From: Polyangium jinanense
GTDB taxonomy: Bacteria; Myxococcota; Polyangia; Polyangiales; Polyangiaceae
Length of the DNA stretch: 64,000 nt
Direction: 5' to 3'
Assembly: GCF_028435365.1 (NCBI RefSeq)
Contig: NZ_JAGTJJ010000048.1
Location: 25,802 to 89,801, forward strand
This document shows positions 45,444 to 56,741 of this stretch, piece after piece. Positions within the stretch are counted from its first letter, which is position 1; each line of letters begins with the position of its first letter. The position numbers were made by a program, and so were the translations under genes. The notes beneath the pieces were generated by a model. The model was given only the letters and a program-made list of their open reading frames with translations, was not told the origin of the DNA and did no database searches.

Positions 45444-45738
45444 GGAACGACGCCACGCGCTCGGCGACGTAAAACGACCCGCCGAGCGGGCCGCCGATGC
45501 CGACGATGGCCGTGAGCCACGGAATGTGCGCGCCCAGGAGTTCGAACTGGAGGTTCCGGAGCAGGAAATAACTCGCGACGCCGAGCCCCAGCCCGAGCAG
45601 GACGCAGGGCACGATCACGAGCTTGTGCAAAAGGCTCGCGCGTCGGGCGAGCTCCGACGCGGCTTCGGCTTCGGCCTCGGGCGTGTGAGGTCTCCCCGGC
45701 GAGGCGGTGCGGTATGTCGTCTCCAGCGTCCCAGCCAT
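45349..45738 (-). CDS. Small two-helix membrane protein of unknown function
   Basis: A 129-residue protein with two hydrophobic segments (LVIVPCVLLGLGLGVASYFLL and LTAIVGIGGPLGGSFYVAE) and a cytoplasmic C-terminal helical part (WLEDVAARYGVPVETLEDYAALL). I do not recognise it. It overlaps the lnt 3' end by 95 bp on the opposite strand. Plausible hydrophobic pattern and stop placement support it; if it is real, its transcript is antisense to lnt. Confidence 0.55.
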   Translation of the reverse strand: MAGTLETTYRTASPGRPHTPEAEAEAASELARRASLLHKLVIVPCVLLGLGLGVASYFLLRNLQFELLGAHIPWLTAIVGIGGPLGGSFYVAERVASFLKALRRGPWLEDVAARYGVPVETLEDYAALL

Positions 45739-45769
45739 GCGTCCCCCGATTGTATCAGGGGTTCCCGGA

Positions 45770-46666
45770 TCAGGCGAGGAGATGCGCGAGGACGTACGCG
45801 GGGATCAGGACGAAATACGCGACGTCCGCGACGATTTCGGCGGCGCGCCGCAGCCCCTTGGCGCGACGCGGGAGCAGGTACGTCGCGCCGAGCGCGAGCA
45901 CCTCCACGACGAGCCGCACGAGCCCCCCGTACACGACGAGCGCGCCGAGCACACCCAGCCATCGGACGAAAAATGCGCCGAGGTACGGGCCGAGGCCAAA
46001 GAGATGATATTGCCCGAAGGCCCCGCCATACACGATGTACTGGTGCAGGCGGAAAAGGATGATCGCGAGGCCGAGCGGGATGAGCCCGTATTTCACCACG
46101 AAATAAGGCCACCGCCGCCGCCCGAGCGCGCGCCGCGCCTCGGCGAAACGAATGGCCGGGTGATCGAGCGCGGATTTTGCCGCGGGGAGTTTTTCGCCCA
46201 GGGCTTCGAGCAAGCTCGCGGGATCGGGGAGCACGAGGCGGCGCTGGAACGAGCGGTTCGAGCCGAGGACGAGCCGGAGGCCCGGACCGGGGATCGGCAC
46301 GCGCCACGGACGGATGGCCTGGATGGCATCGAAGGGAATCTCGAATCGCTCGCGGCGTAACGTGAGCGCGAGCCGCGCGGGTCCGACCTCGGCTTTGCCT
46401 CGATGGTTTCGGCCGAGGAGCAGCGCGAGGAGAAGGGGGCCGCCGGAGAAAAAGGCGATGCCGAAAGCGACGGCGATCGGCGGCGCGGTCTTCGAGCCGG
46501 TCACGATATCGCGTACGATGTGCGCGGCGACGTAGAGGACGTTGAGGAGCGCGGCGAGGCGGAGCGCCACCGCCAATGTCCGCGTGGCCGGACCGTAGGC
46601 GTGGACGGTGAATGCATCTCGCCCAGGGGGGCTCGTCTCCGCGGCGGATTCGGGCGCGTCGGCCAT
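45770..46666 (-). CDS. Multi-pass membrane protein with a PH-like cytoplasmic segment, unknown function
   Basis: A 298-residue protein with about five hydrophobic helices: two near 30-80 and three from ~185 on (YGLIPLGLAIILF, GAFFVRWLGVLGALVVYGGLV, IVADVAYFVLIPAYVLAHLLA). Between them, ARLALTLRRERFEIPFDAIQAIRPW and LRLVLGSNRSFQRRLVLPDP resemble the strand pattern of bacterial PH-like domains. No named family is recognised. It shares direction and a 31-bp gap with the preceding small membrane gene. Confidence 0.65.
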   Translation of the reverse strand: MADAPESAAETSPPGRDAFTVHAYGPATRTLAVALRLAALLNVLYVAAHIVRDIVTGSKTAPPIAVAFGIAFFSGGPLLLALLLGRNHRGKAEVGPARLALTLRRERFEIPFDAIQAIRPWRVPIPGPGLRLVLGSNRSFQRRLVLPDPASLLEALGEKLPAAKSALDHPAIRFAEARRALGRRRWPYFVVKYGLIPLGLAIILFRLHQYIVYGGAFGQYHLFGLGPYLGAFFVRWLGVLGALVVYGGLVRLVVEVLALGATYLLPRRAKGLRRAAEIVADVAYFVLIPAYVLAHLLA

Positions 46667-46687
46667 GCGTGCACGATAGCACGCGAT

Positions 46688-47896
46688 TCAGGCGATATCC
46701 TCCAGCTCGCGACCACGCGTCTCCGGCAATGTGAGGAGGATCAGGGCGAGGGCGATCACCGGGAAGACGACGGTGGAAGACACGGCCTTGCCCCATCCCA
46801 CGGATTCGGCGGCGTACCCGACGACGACGGGCGTGACGACTTGCGCGGTGCGACCGAAAAGGTGGTTCGACCACCCGAAAGCGTCACTGCGCAGTTCCGT
46901 GGGAAAAAGCTCGGCGTTGTAAGCGGCGAGCACGGAGCCCGTCGCCGTGATGCCGCCCATCGCGAGCACGAGCGAGATCAGGACGAGCGCAGGGGCTCCG
47001 GCGAGATAACAGCCCACCGTGCCGGCCACGACCGAGAGGTAAATGACGATCGAGGCGCTGCGCCGGCCGATGACGTCGAGCAGCTTCGCGGAGAGGAATG
47101 CGAGCGGCAGCCCGGCGACGGCGGCGATCGAGATGTAAAGCCCGACGCGCCCCTCCGTGTACCCGCGTTCCCCCATCGCGTGCTCTTTCCAGAACATGAT
47201 CGCGTTCGTGGTGCACGCGTACGTGAGCATCCAGATGGCCGCGAGCAGGAGCATCCGTTTTCGGTGGGGCGGGGAGAGGATCTGCGTGAACGGCCGCTTC
47301 GCGAGGCTCGTGCCCTCGACCTGTTCGGTGAAGCGGCGCGTCTCGCGCAGGGATCTGCGGGCGACGGCGAGCAGGAAGAGGGGCGCGGTGCCGAGCACGT
47401 AGATGCCTCGCCAGCCGAGGGGCGACTGGACCACGGCGGGCGTGATCCCCGCGCAGACGATGGCGCCGACGCCGGTCAGCGCATTGAGAACGCCGATGTA
47501 GAGGCCGCGGCGATCGGCGGGGAATTCCTCGGCGGCTACGACGAGAGAGAGGGCCCACTCGGCGATGAGGAAAAACCGCGCGGCGATCTGCGCGGCGCCG
47601 AAGGTGAACGGTCCGCGGGCGAGCGCGGTGAGCGCGGTGCAGAGGGCGTAGCCGAGGATCGTGACGGCGAGGACGCCGCGCCGCCCGGCGCGGTCGGCGT
47701 ACCGGACGAGGCCGTAGGAGAGGATCGAGCCGGCGCAGATGGCCCCGACGAGCCAGCCGGCGTCGCTCGGCGAGAGGCCCATTTCGGCGCGGATCGCGGG
47801 CAGGAGCTGGGTGAGGGCGAAGGTGTCGAACCCCTCGAAGAAGCTCGCCACGCCGAGGAACACGAAGAGGCGGCGGTGGTATCGATCGTCGCTCAT
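46688..47896 (-). CDS. MFS transporter (sugar/organic-acid porter type)
   Basis: A 402-residue carrier with 12 helices. FEGFDTFALTQLLPAIRAEMG in helix 1 and SYGLVRYADRAGRRGVLAV (motif A) match the AAHS/sugar-porter-like group, with AYNAELFPTELRSDAFGWSNHLFGR (PETxLR-like loop) after helix 10. Substrate unknown. ATG 47896 is preferred since homology begins at once; the in-frame upstream start at 47950 adds a basic leader. It diverges from the EndoQ-UvrD gene by 282 bp. Confidence 0.88.
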   Translation of the reverse strand: MSDDRYHRRLFVFLGVASFFEGFDTFALTQLLPAIRAEMGLSPSDAGWLVGAICAGSILSYGLVRYADRAGRRGVLAVTILGYALCTALTALARGPFTFGAAQIAARFFLIAEWALSLVVAAEEFPADRRGLYIGVLNALTGVGAIVCAGITPAVVQSPLGWRGIYVLGTAPLFLLAVARRSLRETRRFTEQVEGTSLAKRPFTQILSPPHRKRMLLLAAIWMLTYACTTNAIMFWKEHAMGERGYTEGRVGLYISIAAVAGLPLAFLSAKLLDVIGRRSASIVIYLSVVAGTVGCYLAGAPALVLISLVLAMGGITATGSVLAAYNAELFPTELRSDAFGWSNHLFGRTAQVVTPVVVGYAAESVGWGKAVSSTVVFPVIALALILLTLPETRGRELEDIA

Positions 47897-48063
47897 CCGG
47901 ACCACTTTCGTGCGTATCAGGGAAACGAACCTTTCACAACGGCCGAACAACGGCCCTCCTGCGATCGGTTGCGAGCGGCTTCGGGCATGCCTCTTCGTCG
48001 CCGTGTTCGCCGGGTTCTATCTCTGGATGGGGCGGTCCTTCCGGTAAAACCTCCGCCGCGTCT

Positions 48064-48104
48064 GGTTCCATGGCGCCAAACCTGAGGTTCCAGGTCGCCA
48101 AACC
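48064..48104 (+). repeat. 22-bp-period direct repeat upstream of EndoQ-UvrD
   Basis: GGTTCCATGGCGCCAAACC (48064-48082) and GGTTCCAGGTCGCCAAACC (48086-48104) differ at two positions and are 22 bp apart, about two helical turns. They lie just upstream of the candidate -35 element, as activator or repressor sites often do. Confidence 0.6.
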
Positions 48105-48122
48105 ATTTCGAACCTTCCCCGC

Positions 48123-48151
48123 TTGACGAGGCCTAGGATCTCGGCTAGGTG
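48123..48151 (+). promoter_or_regulatory. Candidate promoter with internal CCTAG/CTAGG dyad
   Basis: TTGACG (48123-48128) and TAGGTG (48146-48151) are 17 bp apart. CCTAG and CTAGG form an inverted repeat across the spacer. The ATG of the EndoQ-UvrD gene is 28 bp further on. Confidence 0.4.
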
Positions 48152-48178
48152 CGGCGTAGGGGTTCCCGAGAGACAAAC

Positions 48179-51433
<3,255 letters not shown>

Positions 51434-51472
51434 TGGGGTGCTGAGGATGGGTCTCTTCTTGGGGCCGCCGTG

Positions 51473-51762
51473 CCGGGGCGCTGCCCCGGACCCCGCGGGG
51501 GCTATCCGCCCCTCGACCCGGACCAGGGCAAGCCCTGGACCGTTCGTGGAAGAACTGCGCGATGCGCAGTTCTTCCAACAGGCCGGTGGCAAGACCAGGA
51601 AGGTGCGTTGCACGCTGGCGACGGGCAGGGTCGTCGTTGGTCTTGACCTGGCCTGTTCGATGAACTGCGCATCGCGCAGTTCATCGACCCCGAGTCCAGC
51701 GCTTGCGTAGGCCCCGGGTCCAGGGGCGGATAGCCCCGGTGGGGCCTGGGGCAAAGCCCCAG
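51473..51762 (-). repeat. Composite hairpin element, copy C (inverted)
   Basis: It is the reverse orientation of copies B and D. CCGGGGC GCT GCCCCGG (51473-51489), CCAGGGC AA GCCCTGG and GGAAGAACTGCGC/GCGCAGTTCTTCC (51548-51576) come first. After the core come TCGATGAACTGCGC/GCGCAGTTCATCGA (51657-51687), a decayed CCAGCGC TT GCGTAGG arm, and CTGGGGC AAA GCCCCAG (51746-51762). It begins 40 bp after the EndoQ-UvrD stop and is flanked on the left by ATGGGTCTC at 51447, as copy D is at 57967. Confidence 0.85.
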
Positions 51763-52020
51763 CGCAGCGCCTTCCGTGGACAAACCAATTCTGCCGGCAA
51801 CGGAGCCACATGGGCTCTCGTCAGCGGAACGCGGGCACAACCTCGGTGAAAGAACTTGACAGATCGAGCTTGGCTTGGTTGACCTCACGCCAGGGATCGC
51901 GGCCATAAAGCCAAGTGCCAGCCGGGCTATCGGACGGAAGGCGACCGCCCGTGCCGGCGCCGCGACGACATGCTCCGTCTTCGCGACGGCAAAACGTCGT
52001 GATTGAAGCGAGGTGCACCC
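51763..52020 (+). other. Intergenic region upstream of the DUF4239 gene
   Basis: Beyond the right end of the repeat (CGCAGCGCC) no gene is visible. TTGACA at 51856-51861 could be a -35 element, but no convincing -10 follows at 16-18 bp. Confidence 0.3.
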
Positions 52021-52800
52021 ATGTTCGCGGCTGGACCGCTCGACCAATTTCCGCTCTGGATGCTCTTGGGGGGCACGATCGTGACCCTCCTGCTCGCCGT
52101 CGAGGGCGGCTATCGGCTGGGAACGTACCGGCTGCGTCGATCCGAGCAGGAGCACGGGGCCCACGTGCTCGCTCTGGTCACGACCACGATGGGCTTGCTG
52201 GCGCTCGTCCTGGCATTCACGTTCAATCTCGCAGCGAACCGCTTCGAGGCCAGGAAACAGATCGTCGTGGACGAGGCCAATACCATCGAGACGACCTACC
52301 TGCGCGCCGGCCTGCTCCCCGGCGACCGCGGCGCGAAGGTCCGCGAGATGCTGCGTGAATACGTGGACGTGCGTCTGGAGGCGGTGAGGCTCGGAAACGT
52401 CGAGCACGCATTGCGGCGCTCGGAGGAGCTGCACCGGGAGCTGTGGAAAGAGGCGGAGTCCGTCGGACGAGACCAACCCGAGTCGACCGTCGTGGGGCTC
52501 TTCATCCAGTCGCTGAACAGGACGATCGAGCTCCACGCGATGCGCGTCAAGGTCGCCGTTCGGGGCGGTATTCCAGACGCCCTGTGGGCGGCGCTCTACC
52601 TGATCGCGATCCTGAACCTTTTGGCCGTGGGTTATCACGCCGGTCTGGTCAAGACGCCCCGGTCCCCCACGCTCGCGACGGTGGTCATGAGCCTCTCGGT
52701 CGTCCTGATGTTGACTGCCGACCTCGACCACCCGCAGGAGGGCGCTATGAAGGTGAGCCAGCAGGCGATGATCGATGTGCGGCGCACGATGGGCCCTTGA
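52021..52800 (+). CDS. DUF4239/bestrophin-like membrane protein
   Basis: A 259-residue inner-membrane protein. Two N-terminal helices (LWMLLGGTIVTLLLAVEGGYRLG and TTTMGLLALVLAFTFNLAANRFEARKQ) surround a short loop. A cytoplasmic helical domain with VVDEANTIETTYLRAGLL, the DUF4239 signature, follows, then two C-terminal helices (LWAALYLIAILNLLAVGYHAG and TVVMSLSVVLMLTADLDHPQEG). Members resemble bestrophin channels; function is unproven. The ATG at 52021 is preceded by GAAGCGAGG. It is followed after 85 bp by the DUF2252 gene. Confidence 0.82.
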   Translation: MFAAGPLDQFPLWMLLGGTIVTLLLAVEGGYRLGTYRLRRSEQEHGAHVLALVTTTMGLLALVLAFTFNLAANRFEARKQIVVDEANTIETTYLRAGLLPGDRGAKVREMLREYVDVRLEAVRLGNVEHALRRSEELHRELWKEAESVGRDQPESTVVGLFIQSLNRTIELHAMRVKVAVRGGIPDALWAALYLIAILNLLAVGYHAGLVKTPRSPTLATVVMSLSVVLMLTADLDHPQEGAMKVSQQAMIDVRRTMGP

Positions 52801-52885
52801 GCATCGCGCGTGTGTCGGACGGACCGGCGAGGATCGGAACGGCGCGTCCCGTCCGGCCGTGGGAGGAGCGCCGAGGGAGGGACGG

Positions 52886-54346
52886 ATGACGGAGATCGCC
52901 ACCATCGATAGATCATCAATCGAGGGATCCGTAACGGGTATGGGGGAGTGGGCGATGCCGCACCTCTCCGCCGAGGAGCGCGCGGCGCGCGGCAAGGCAA
53001 CGCGCGCGGAGATTCCACGCGCCGCCCACGCGACCTGGGAGGCGCCGCCCCACCGGCCCGATCCAATCGCGCTTTTGGAGGAGCAAGTAAAGACCCGCGT
53101 GCCCGAGCTCGTGCCGATCCGCTACGGCCGGATGCTGGTCTCGCCGTTCACGTTTTACCGCGGCGCCGCGTACATCATGGCCTCCGATCTGGCCACCGCC
53201 CCGCGCTCGGCCCTGAGGGTACAGCTCTGCGGCGACGCACACCTCTCGAACTTCGGGGTCTTCGGTTCCCCCGAGCGGCGCATGATGTTCGACATCAACG
53301 ATTTCGACGAGACGCTGCCGGGACCGTGGGACTGGGATGTGAAGCGGCTGGCCGCGAGCCTGGAGCTCGCCGGGCGCGACAACGGTTTGTCGAAGTCGGC
53401 GCGCTCGGACATCGTCCAGACGACCGTTCGCGAATACCGCGAGGCCATGCGGAATTTCGGACAGCTCGGCAACCTCGACGTCTGGTACGCGAGCCTCGAC
53501 ACCGAGCAGGTGTTCCACCAGTTCGGCTCGCGGGTAGGTCACAAGCGTCTGCACGTCACCGAGCACAACCTCGCGAAGGCTCGGACGAAGGACAGCATTC
53601 ATGCCTACGAGAAGCTGACGCACGAGGTCGGCGGCCGGCGGCGAATCATCAGCGATCCTCCCTTGATCGTCCCGATGGATGAGTTCCTGAAGGGCCCGGC
53701 CCGCGAGCAGCTCGAGCAGCAGGTGCGCGAGCTCCTGCGCGGCTACCGCTCGACCCTCGAGGCCGATCGGCGGCACCTGCTGGAGGAGTACGACTTCGCG
53801 GACATGGCCCACAAGGTCGTCGGGGTCGGGAGTGTCGGCGCGCGCGCCTGGATCCTTTTGCTTCTCGGCCGTGACAACAAGGACCCGCTTTTCCTGCAAG
53901 CGAAGGAGGCGCATGCGTCGGCCCTCGAGCCGTTCCTCGGCAAGAGCGGATACCCCAACAGCGGCCAGCGCGTGGTGGTGGGCCAGCGGCTGATGCAGGC
54001 CGCGAGCGACATCTTCCTCGGCTGGCAGCGCGTGAAGGGCACAGGCGGGATCGAGCGCGACTTCTACGTGCGCCAGCTACGCGACTGGAAGTTCTCGGTG
54101 GACATCGCCTCGCTGGATCGGGCCGCATTGACGACGTACGGCAGTCTCTGCGGTTGGACCCTGGCGCGTGCGCATGCGCGCTCGGGCGATCGGATCGCGA
54201 TCGCGGCCTACCTCGGGAAGGGGGACTCCTTCGACAAGGCGACCGCCGCATTCGCGAGCGCCTACGCCGACCAGACGGAGCGCGACCACCAAGCGCTGGT
54301 GGCCGCGGTGAAGAACGGGCGCATCCAGGCCGAGACCGGGGTCTGA
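52886..54346 (+). CDS. DUF2252 protein (kinase-like fold)
   Basis: A 486-residue cytoplasmic protein. PIRYGRMLVSPFTFYRGAA, LCGDAHLSNFGVFGSPERRMMFDINDFDE and GPWDWDVKRLAASLELAGR are the DUF2252 landmarks. GDAHLSNFG and DINDFDE resemble the catalytic HxDxxxxN and metal-binding Asp loops of aminoglycoside-phosphotransferase-like kinases. The family is common in actinobacteria and myxobacteria, and its substrate is unknown. GAGGGAGGGACGG precedes the ATG at 52886. The upstream DUF4239 gene is co-directional, so a two-gene unit is plausible. Confidence 0.87.
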   Translation: MTEIATIDRSSIEGSVTGMGEWAMPHLSAEERAARGKATRAEIPRAAHATWEAPPHRPDPIALLEEQVKTRVPELVPIRYGRMLVSPFTFYRGAAYIMASDLATAPRSALRVQLCGDAHLSNFGVFGSPERRMMFDINDFDETLPGPWDWDVKRLAASLELAGRDNGLSKSARSDIVQTTVREYREAMRNFGQLGNLDVWYASLDTEQVFHQFGSRVGHKRLHVTEHNLAKARTKDSIHAYEKLTHEVGGRRRIISDPPLIVPMDEFLKGPAREQLEQQVRELLRGYRSTLEADRRHLLEEYDFADMAHKVVGVGSVGARAWILLLLGRDNKDPLFLQAKEAHASALEPFLGKSGYPNSGQRVVVGQRLMQAASDIFLGWQRVKGTGGIERDFYVRQLRDWKFSVDIASLDRAALTTYGSLCGWTLARAHARSGDRIAIAAYLGKGDSFDKATAAFASAYADQTERDHQALVAAVKNGRIQAETGV

Positions 54347-54469
54347 GCTCGTCATTCCAATCCGTCGAGCGCCCTCGGCTGGGAGGACGGAGGCGCGGGC
54401 CGTCCCTTTCCAAATCCAGAGCATCGTGGTAGACGTGCCGTTGCTCTACGGGGGGGAAAGGATCGAAAC

Positions 54470-55030
54470 ATGGCCGCGCGTGCTCTCATCATCGTCGATA
54501 TCCAGAATGATTATTTCCCTGGAGGGAAGTGGACGCTCAGCGGGGCCGATGCCGCCGCCGACAATGCGGCTCGACTGCTCGCCGCTGCCCGCAGCAAGGG
54601 CGACCTCGTCGTCCACATTCGCCACGAATTCCCGAGCGCCGACGCCCCCTTCTTCGCCCCCGGCTCGGAAGGCGCGCAGATTCACCCGAAGGTGCTCAAT
54701 CGGGACGATGAGCATGTCGTGGTGAAGCACCAGATCAATTCGTTCCGGGACACCGACCTCAAGGCGGTGCTCGACCGCCATGGCATCACCGAGGTCGTGA
54801 TCTGCGGCAGCATGAGCCACATGTGCATCGATGCCGTGACGCGCGCGGCCGCCGACTTCGGCTACGCCGTCACGGTCATTCACGACGCCTGCGCCTCGCG
54901 TGATCTGGAGTTCAACGGCGTGCGGGTCCCCGCAGCGCACGCCCACGCGGCGTTCATGGCGGCGCTCGGGTTCGCCTATGCGAAGATGCGATCGACCAAC
55001 GAGTTCCTCGGCGCGGCCGGGAGCGCGTAG
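54470..55030 (+). CDS. Cysteine hydrolase (isochorismatase/nicotinamidase fold)
   Basis: A 186-residue isochorismatase-fold enzyme. The triad is visible as Asp10 (LIIVDIQNDYFPGG), a Lys near 83 (VVVKHQINSF) and Cys near 118 (GSMSHMCIDAVTRAAADFGY). With a nucleophilic Cys it hydrolyses amides such as nicotinamide or related carbamoyl groups; true isochorismatases lack this Cys. It starts at ATG 54470 after GGGGGAAAGG. It ends 6 bp from the convergent serine hydrolase stop. Confidence 0.9.
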   Translation: MAARALIIVDIQNDYFPGGKWTLSGADAAADNAARLLAAARSKGDLVVHIRHEFPSADAPFFAPGSEGAQIHPKVLNRDDEHVVVKHQINSFRDTDLKAVLDRHGITEVVICGSMSHMCIDAVTRAAADFGYAVTVIHDACASRDLEFNGVRVPAAHAHAAFMAALGFAYAKMRSTNEFLGAAGSA

Positions 55031-55036
55031 GCGGAA

Positions 55037-56623
55037 TCACTCACGGGTGTAGTACGCCACCGAATCCGCTTCGGGGATCGATACCGTCACCCCGCGCACC
55101 TTGCCCCAGGCGTCGCGGCGGAAATCGAATACGTACATGTAGAGGCCGGCCTGCACGAACTGCGCCGGCCCCAGCGGCAGCAGCGGCATCGGCTTGTCCT
55201 GGCCCGGCACCGCGAGCTCGATCGCGTCGCCAGCAATCCGCACCTGGATGGAGTCGTGTTCGAAGCTGTCGGCCAAAGCGCGGCGCAGGTCCATCGGCAC
55301 GGCAGCGTCGAGCCGGTAGCGGCCCGCGTAGTCCGGCGACGGCGGCACACGCAGCGACACGGTGCGCAGCGGCGGATGCGCGCCCAGGCCGATCGCGTCG
55401 GCGAGCGCGTTGCGAATCTCGACGGCCAGTTGGCCGCCTTTGCTGCCGTTGGTCAGGATCACATAGCCGTCGCCCGTTTCCGGATAACCTTCCATGAAGG
55501 CCAGGTAGCTATCGTTGGCGCCCATGTGGAAGAAATGTCGGCCCACGCCGGTGCCGCCCAGGCGCGGCCCCAGGCCGAACACGCTCGGCGATACCTCGGT
55601 CATCATTGCCGTCGCCAGGGGCTGCGGCAGGAAGTCGGCGCGTCCCTGGTAGCTCTTGATCAAGCCGCATACGAACCGCCCCAGATCGTACGCGCTGGTC
55701 CACAAGCCAGACGCCCCGGTCTCGGCGAAACTTTGAAAGCCACGCGGCAACGCAGTCCGTGCGCCATTGCCGTCGTGCGCCTTGGCAATGTTGCCGCGCT
55801 CGGCCGACAGCGGGCTCTCGAAGGTGCTTCGCCGCATGCCGAGCGGCACGAACACCTGCTCCTCGGCCAGCTGCCGCAGCGATTTGCCCGTCGCGTCCTC
55901 GAGCGCCACCTCCTCCACCGTGACGCCGCCGCCCGAGTAATCGTTGAGCAGCCCCGACGTGTGTTCGAACCGCACCGCCTGGCCCTTGGCCGGCTTCTGC
56001 CCGTCGAGCACCTGCACCAGGGTCGGCAGCGGTTCGCCGGGCTGGTAATCCGCGAATCCGTGCACGCCCAGCCCCGAAGTATGCGACATCAGCATGCGCA
56101 GGCTCACCTGCGGCTTCGGCATCTCGGCCGAGGTCGGTAGCTTCCAGCGCTTCAGGTAATCGTCGACGTTGCGGTCCAGATCCAGCTGCCCCTGCGCGAC
56201 CAACCGCAGCGTCGTCGCCGCCGTCACCACTTTGCTGATCGACCCGACCGAGAACAGCGTATCGCCATCGACCTTGTCCTGTGTGCCGCTCTCGCGCACG
56301 CCATAACCGACCGCCTGCACCACCTCGCCATTCCTCAGGACCGCGACGGCCACCCCGGGCACATTGTAGTGACGCATGCGCTCGGCCAAGGACCAGCGCG
56401 GCATGGCATCGTCCCGCGCGATCACGTTGGGGCGCAGTCCCTGGTCGAGGGCAACGAGCAGATTGGGCGCGGCCGGCGTCTGCGTTCGAGCGGGATCGGT
56501 CTTCGGCACCGTGGGTGCGGTGTCGCCGGGCGCCGTGGCTTCCTTCTGGTTCATGCCGCCGCACGCGGGCATGGCCAGAAGAGCACAGGCGCACGCCACA
56601 TGGATTGCCGAGCGGTTCCACAT
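55037..56623 (-). CDS. Serine hydrolase lipoprotein (beta-lactamase/penicillin-binding-protein family)
   Basis: A 528-residue lipoprotein: signal with lipobox LLAMPACGG, acylated Cys21. The beta-lactamase-like domain (about 75-390) carries the S-x-x-K nucleophile as Ser128-Lys131 in LFSVGSISKVVTAATTLRL and a YSG motif (NDYSGGG) in place of Tyr-x-Asn. A C-terminal ~120-residue beta domain (PPSPDYAGRYRLD) is of the kind seen in class C-like esterases and D-aminopeptidases. Likely roles are peptide or ester hydrolysis in the periplasm. Codon choice looks CTG/CAG-richer than its neighbours by eye, hinting at transfer. ATG 56623 opens the signal peptide; longer frames run into the 43-bp repeat array. 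Confidence 0.87.
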   Translation of the reverse strand: MWNRSAIHVACACALLAMPACGGMNQKEATAPGDTAPTVPKTDPARTQTPAAPNLLVALDQGLRPNVIARDDAMPRWSLAERMRHYNVPGVAVAVLRNGEVVQAVGYGVRESGTQDKVDGDTLFSVGSISKVVTAATTLRLVAQGQLDLDRNVDDYLKRWKLPTSAEMPKPQVSLRMLMSHTSGLGVHGFADYQPGEPLPTLVQVLDGQKPAKGQAVRFEHTSGLLNDYSGGGVTVEEVALEDATGKSLRQLAEEQVFVPLGMRRSTFESPLSAERGNIAKAHDGNGARTALPRGFQSFAETGASGLWTSAYDLGRFVCGLIKSYQGRADFLPQPLATAMMTEVSPSVFGLGPRLGGTGVGRHFFHMGANDSYLAFMEGYPETGDGYVILTNGSKGGQLAVEIRNALADAIGLGAHPPLRTVSLRVPPSPDYAGRYRLDAAVPMDLRRALADSFEHDSIQVRIAGDAIELAVPGQDKPMPLLPLGPAQFVQAGLYMYVFDFRRDAWGKVRGVTVSIPEADSVAYYTRE

Positions 56624-56741
56624 GATGGTCAGGCCTCTGTCGGTCGTGAGCGTTTCCGAGGCGCTTGGTCGAGTGGGAATGCGCGCCTGCTGTTTGGCCA
56701 AATTCGGAAGATGGGGTTGAGAGCCTCGTATGCCACGCGCC

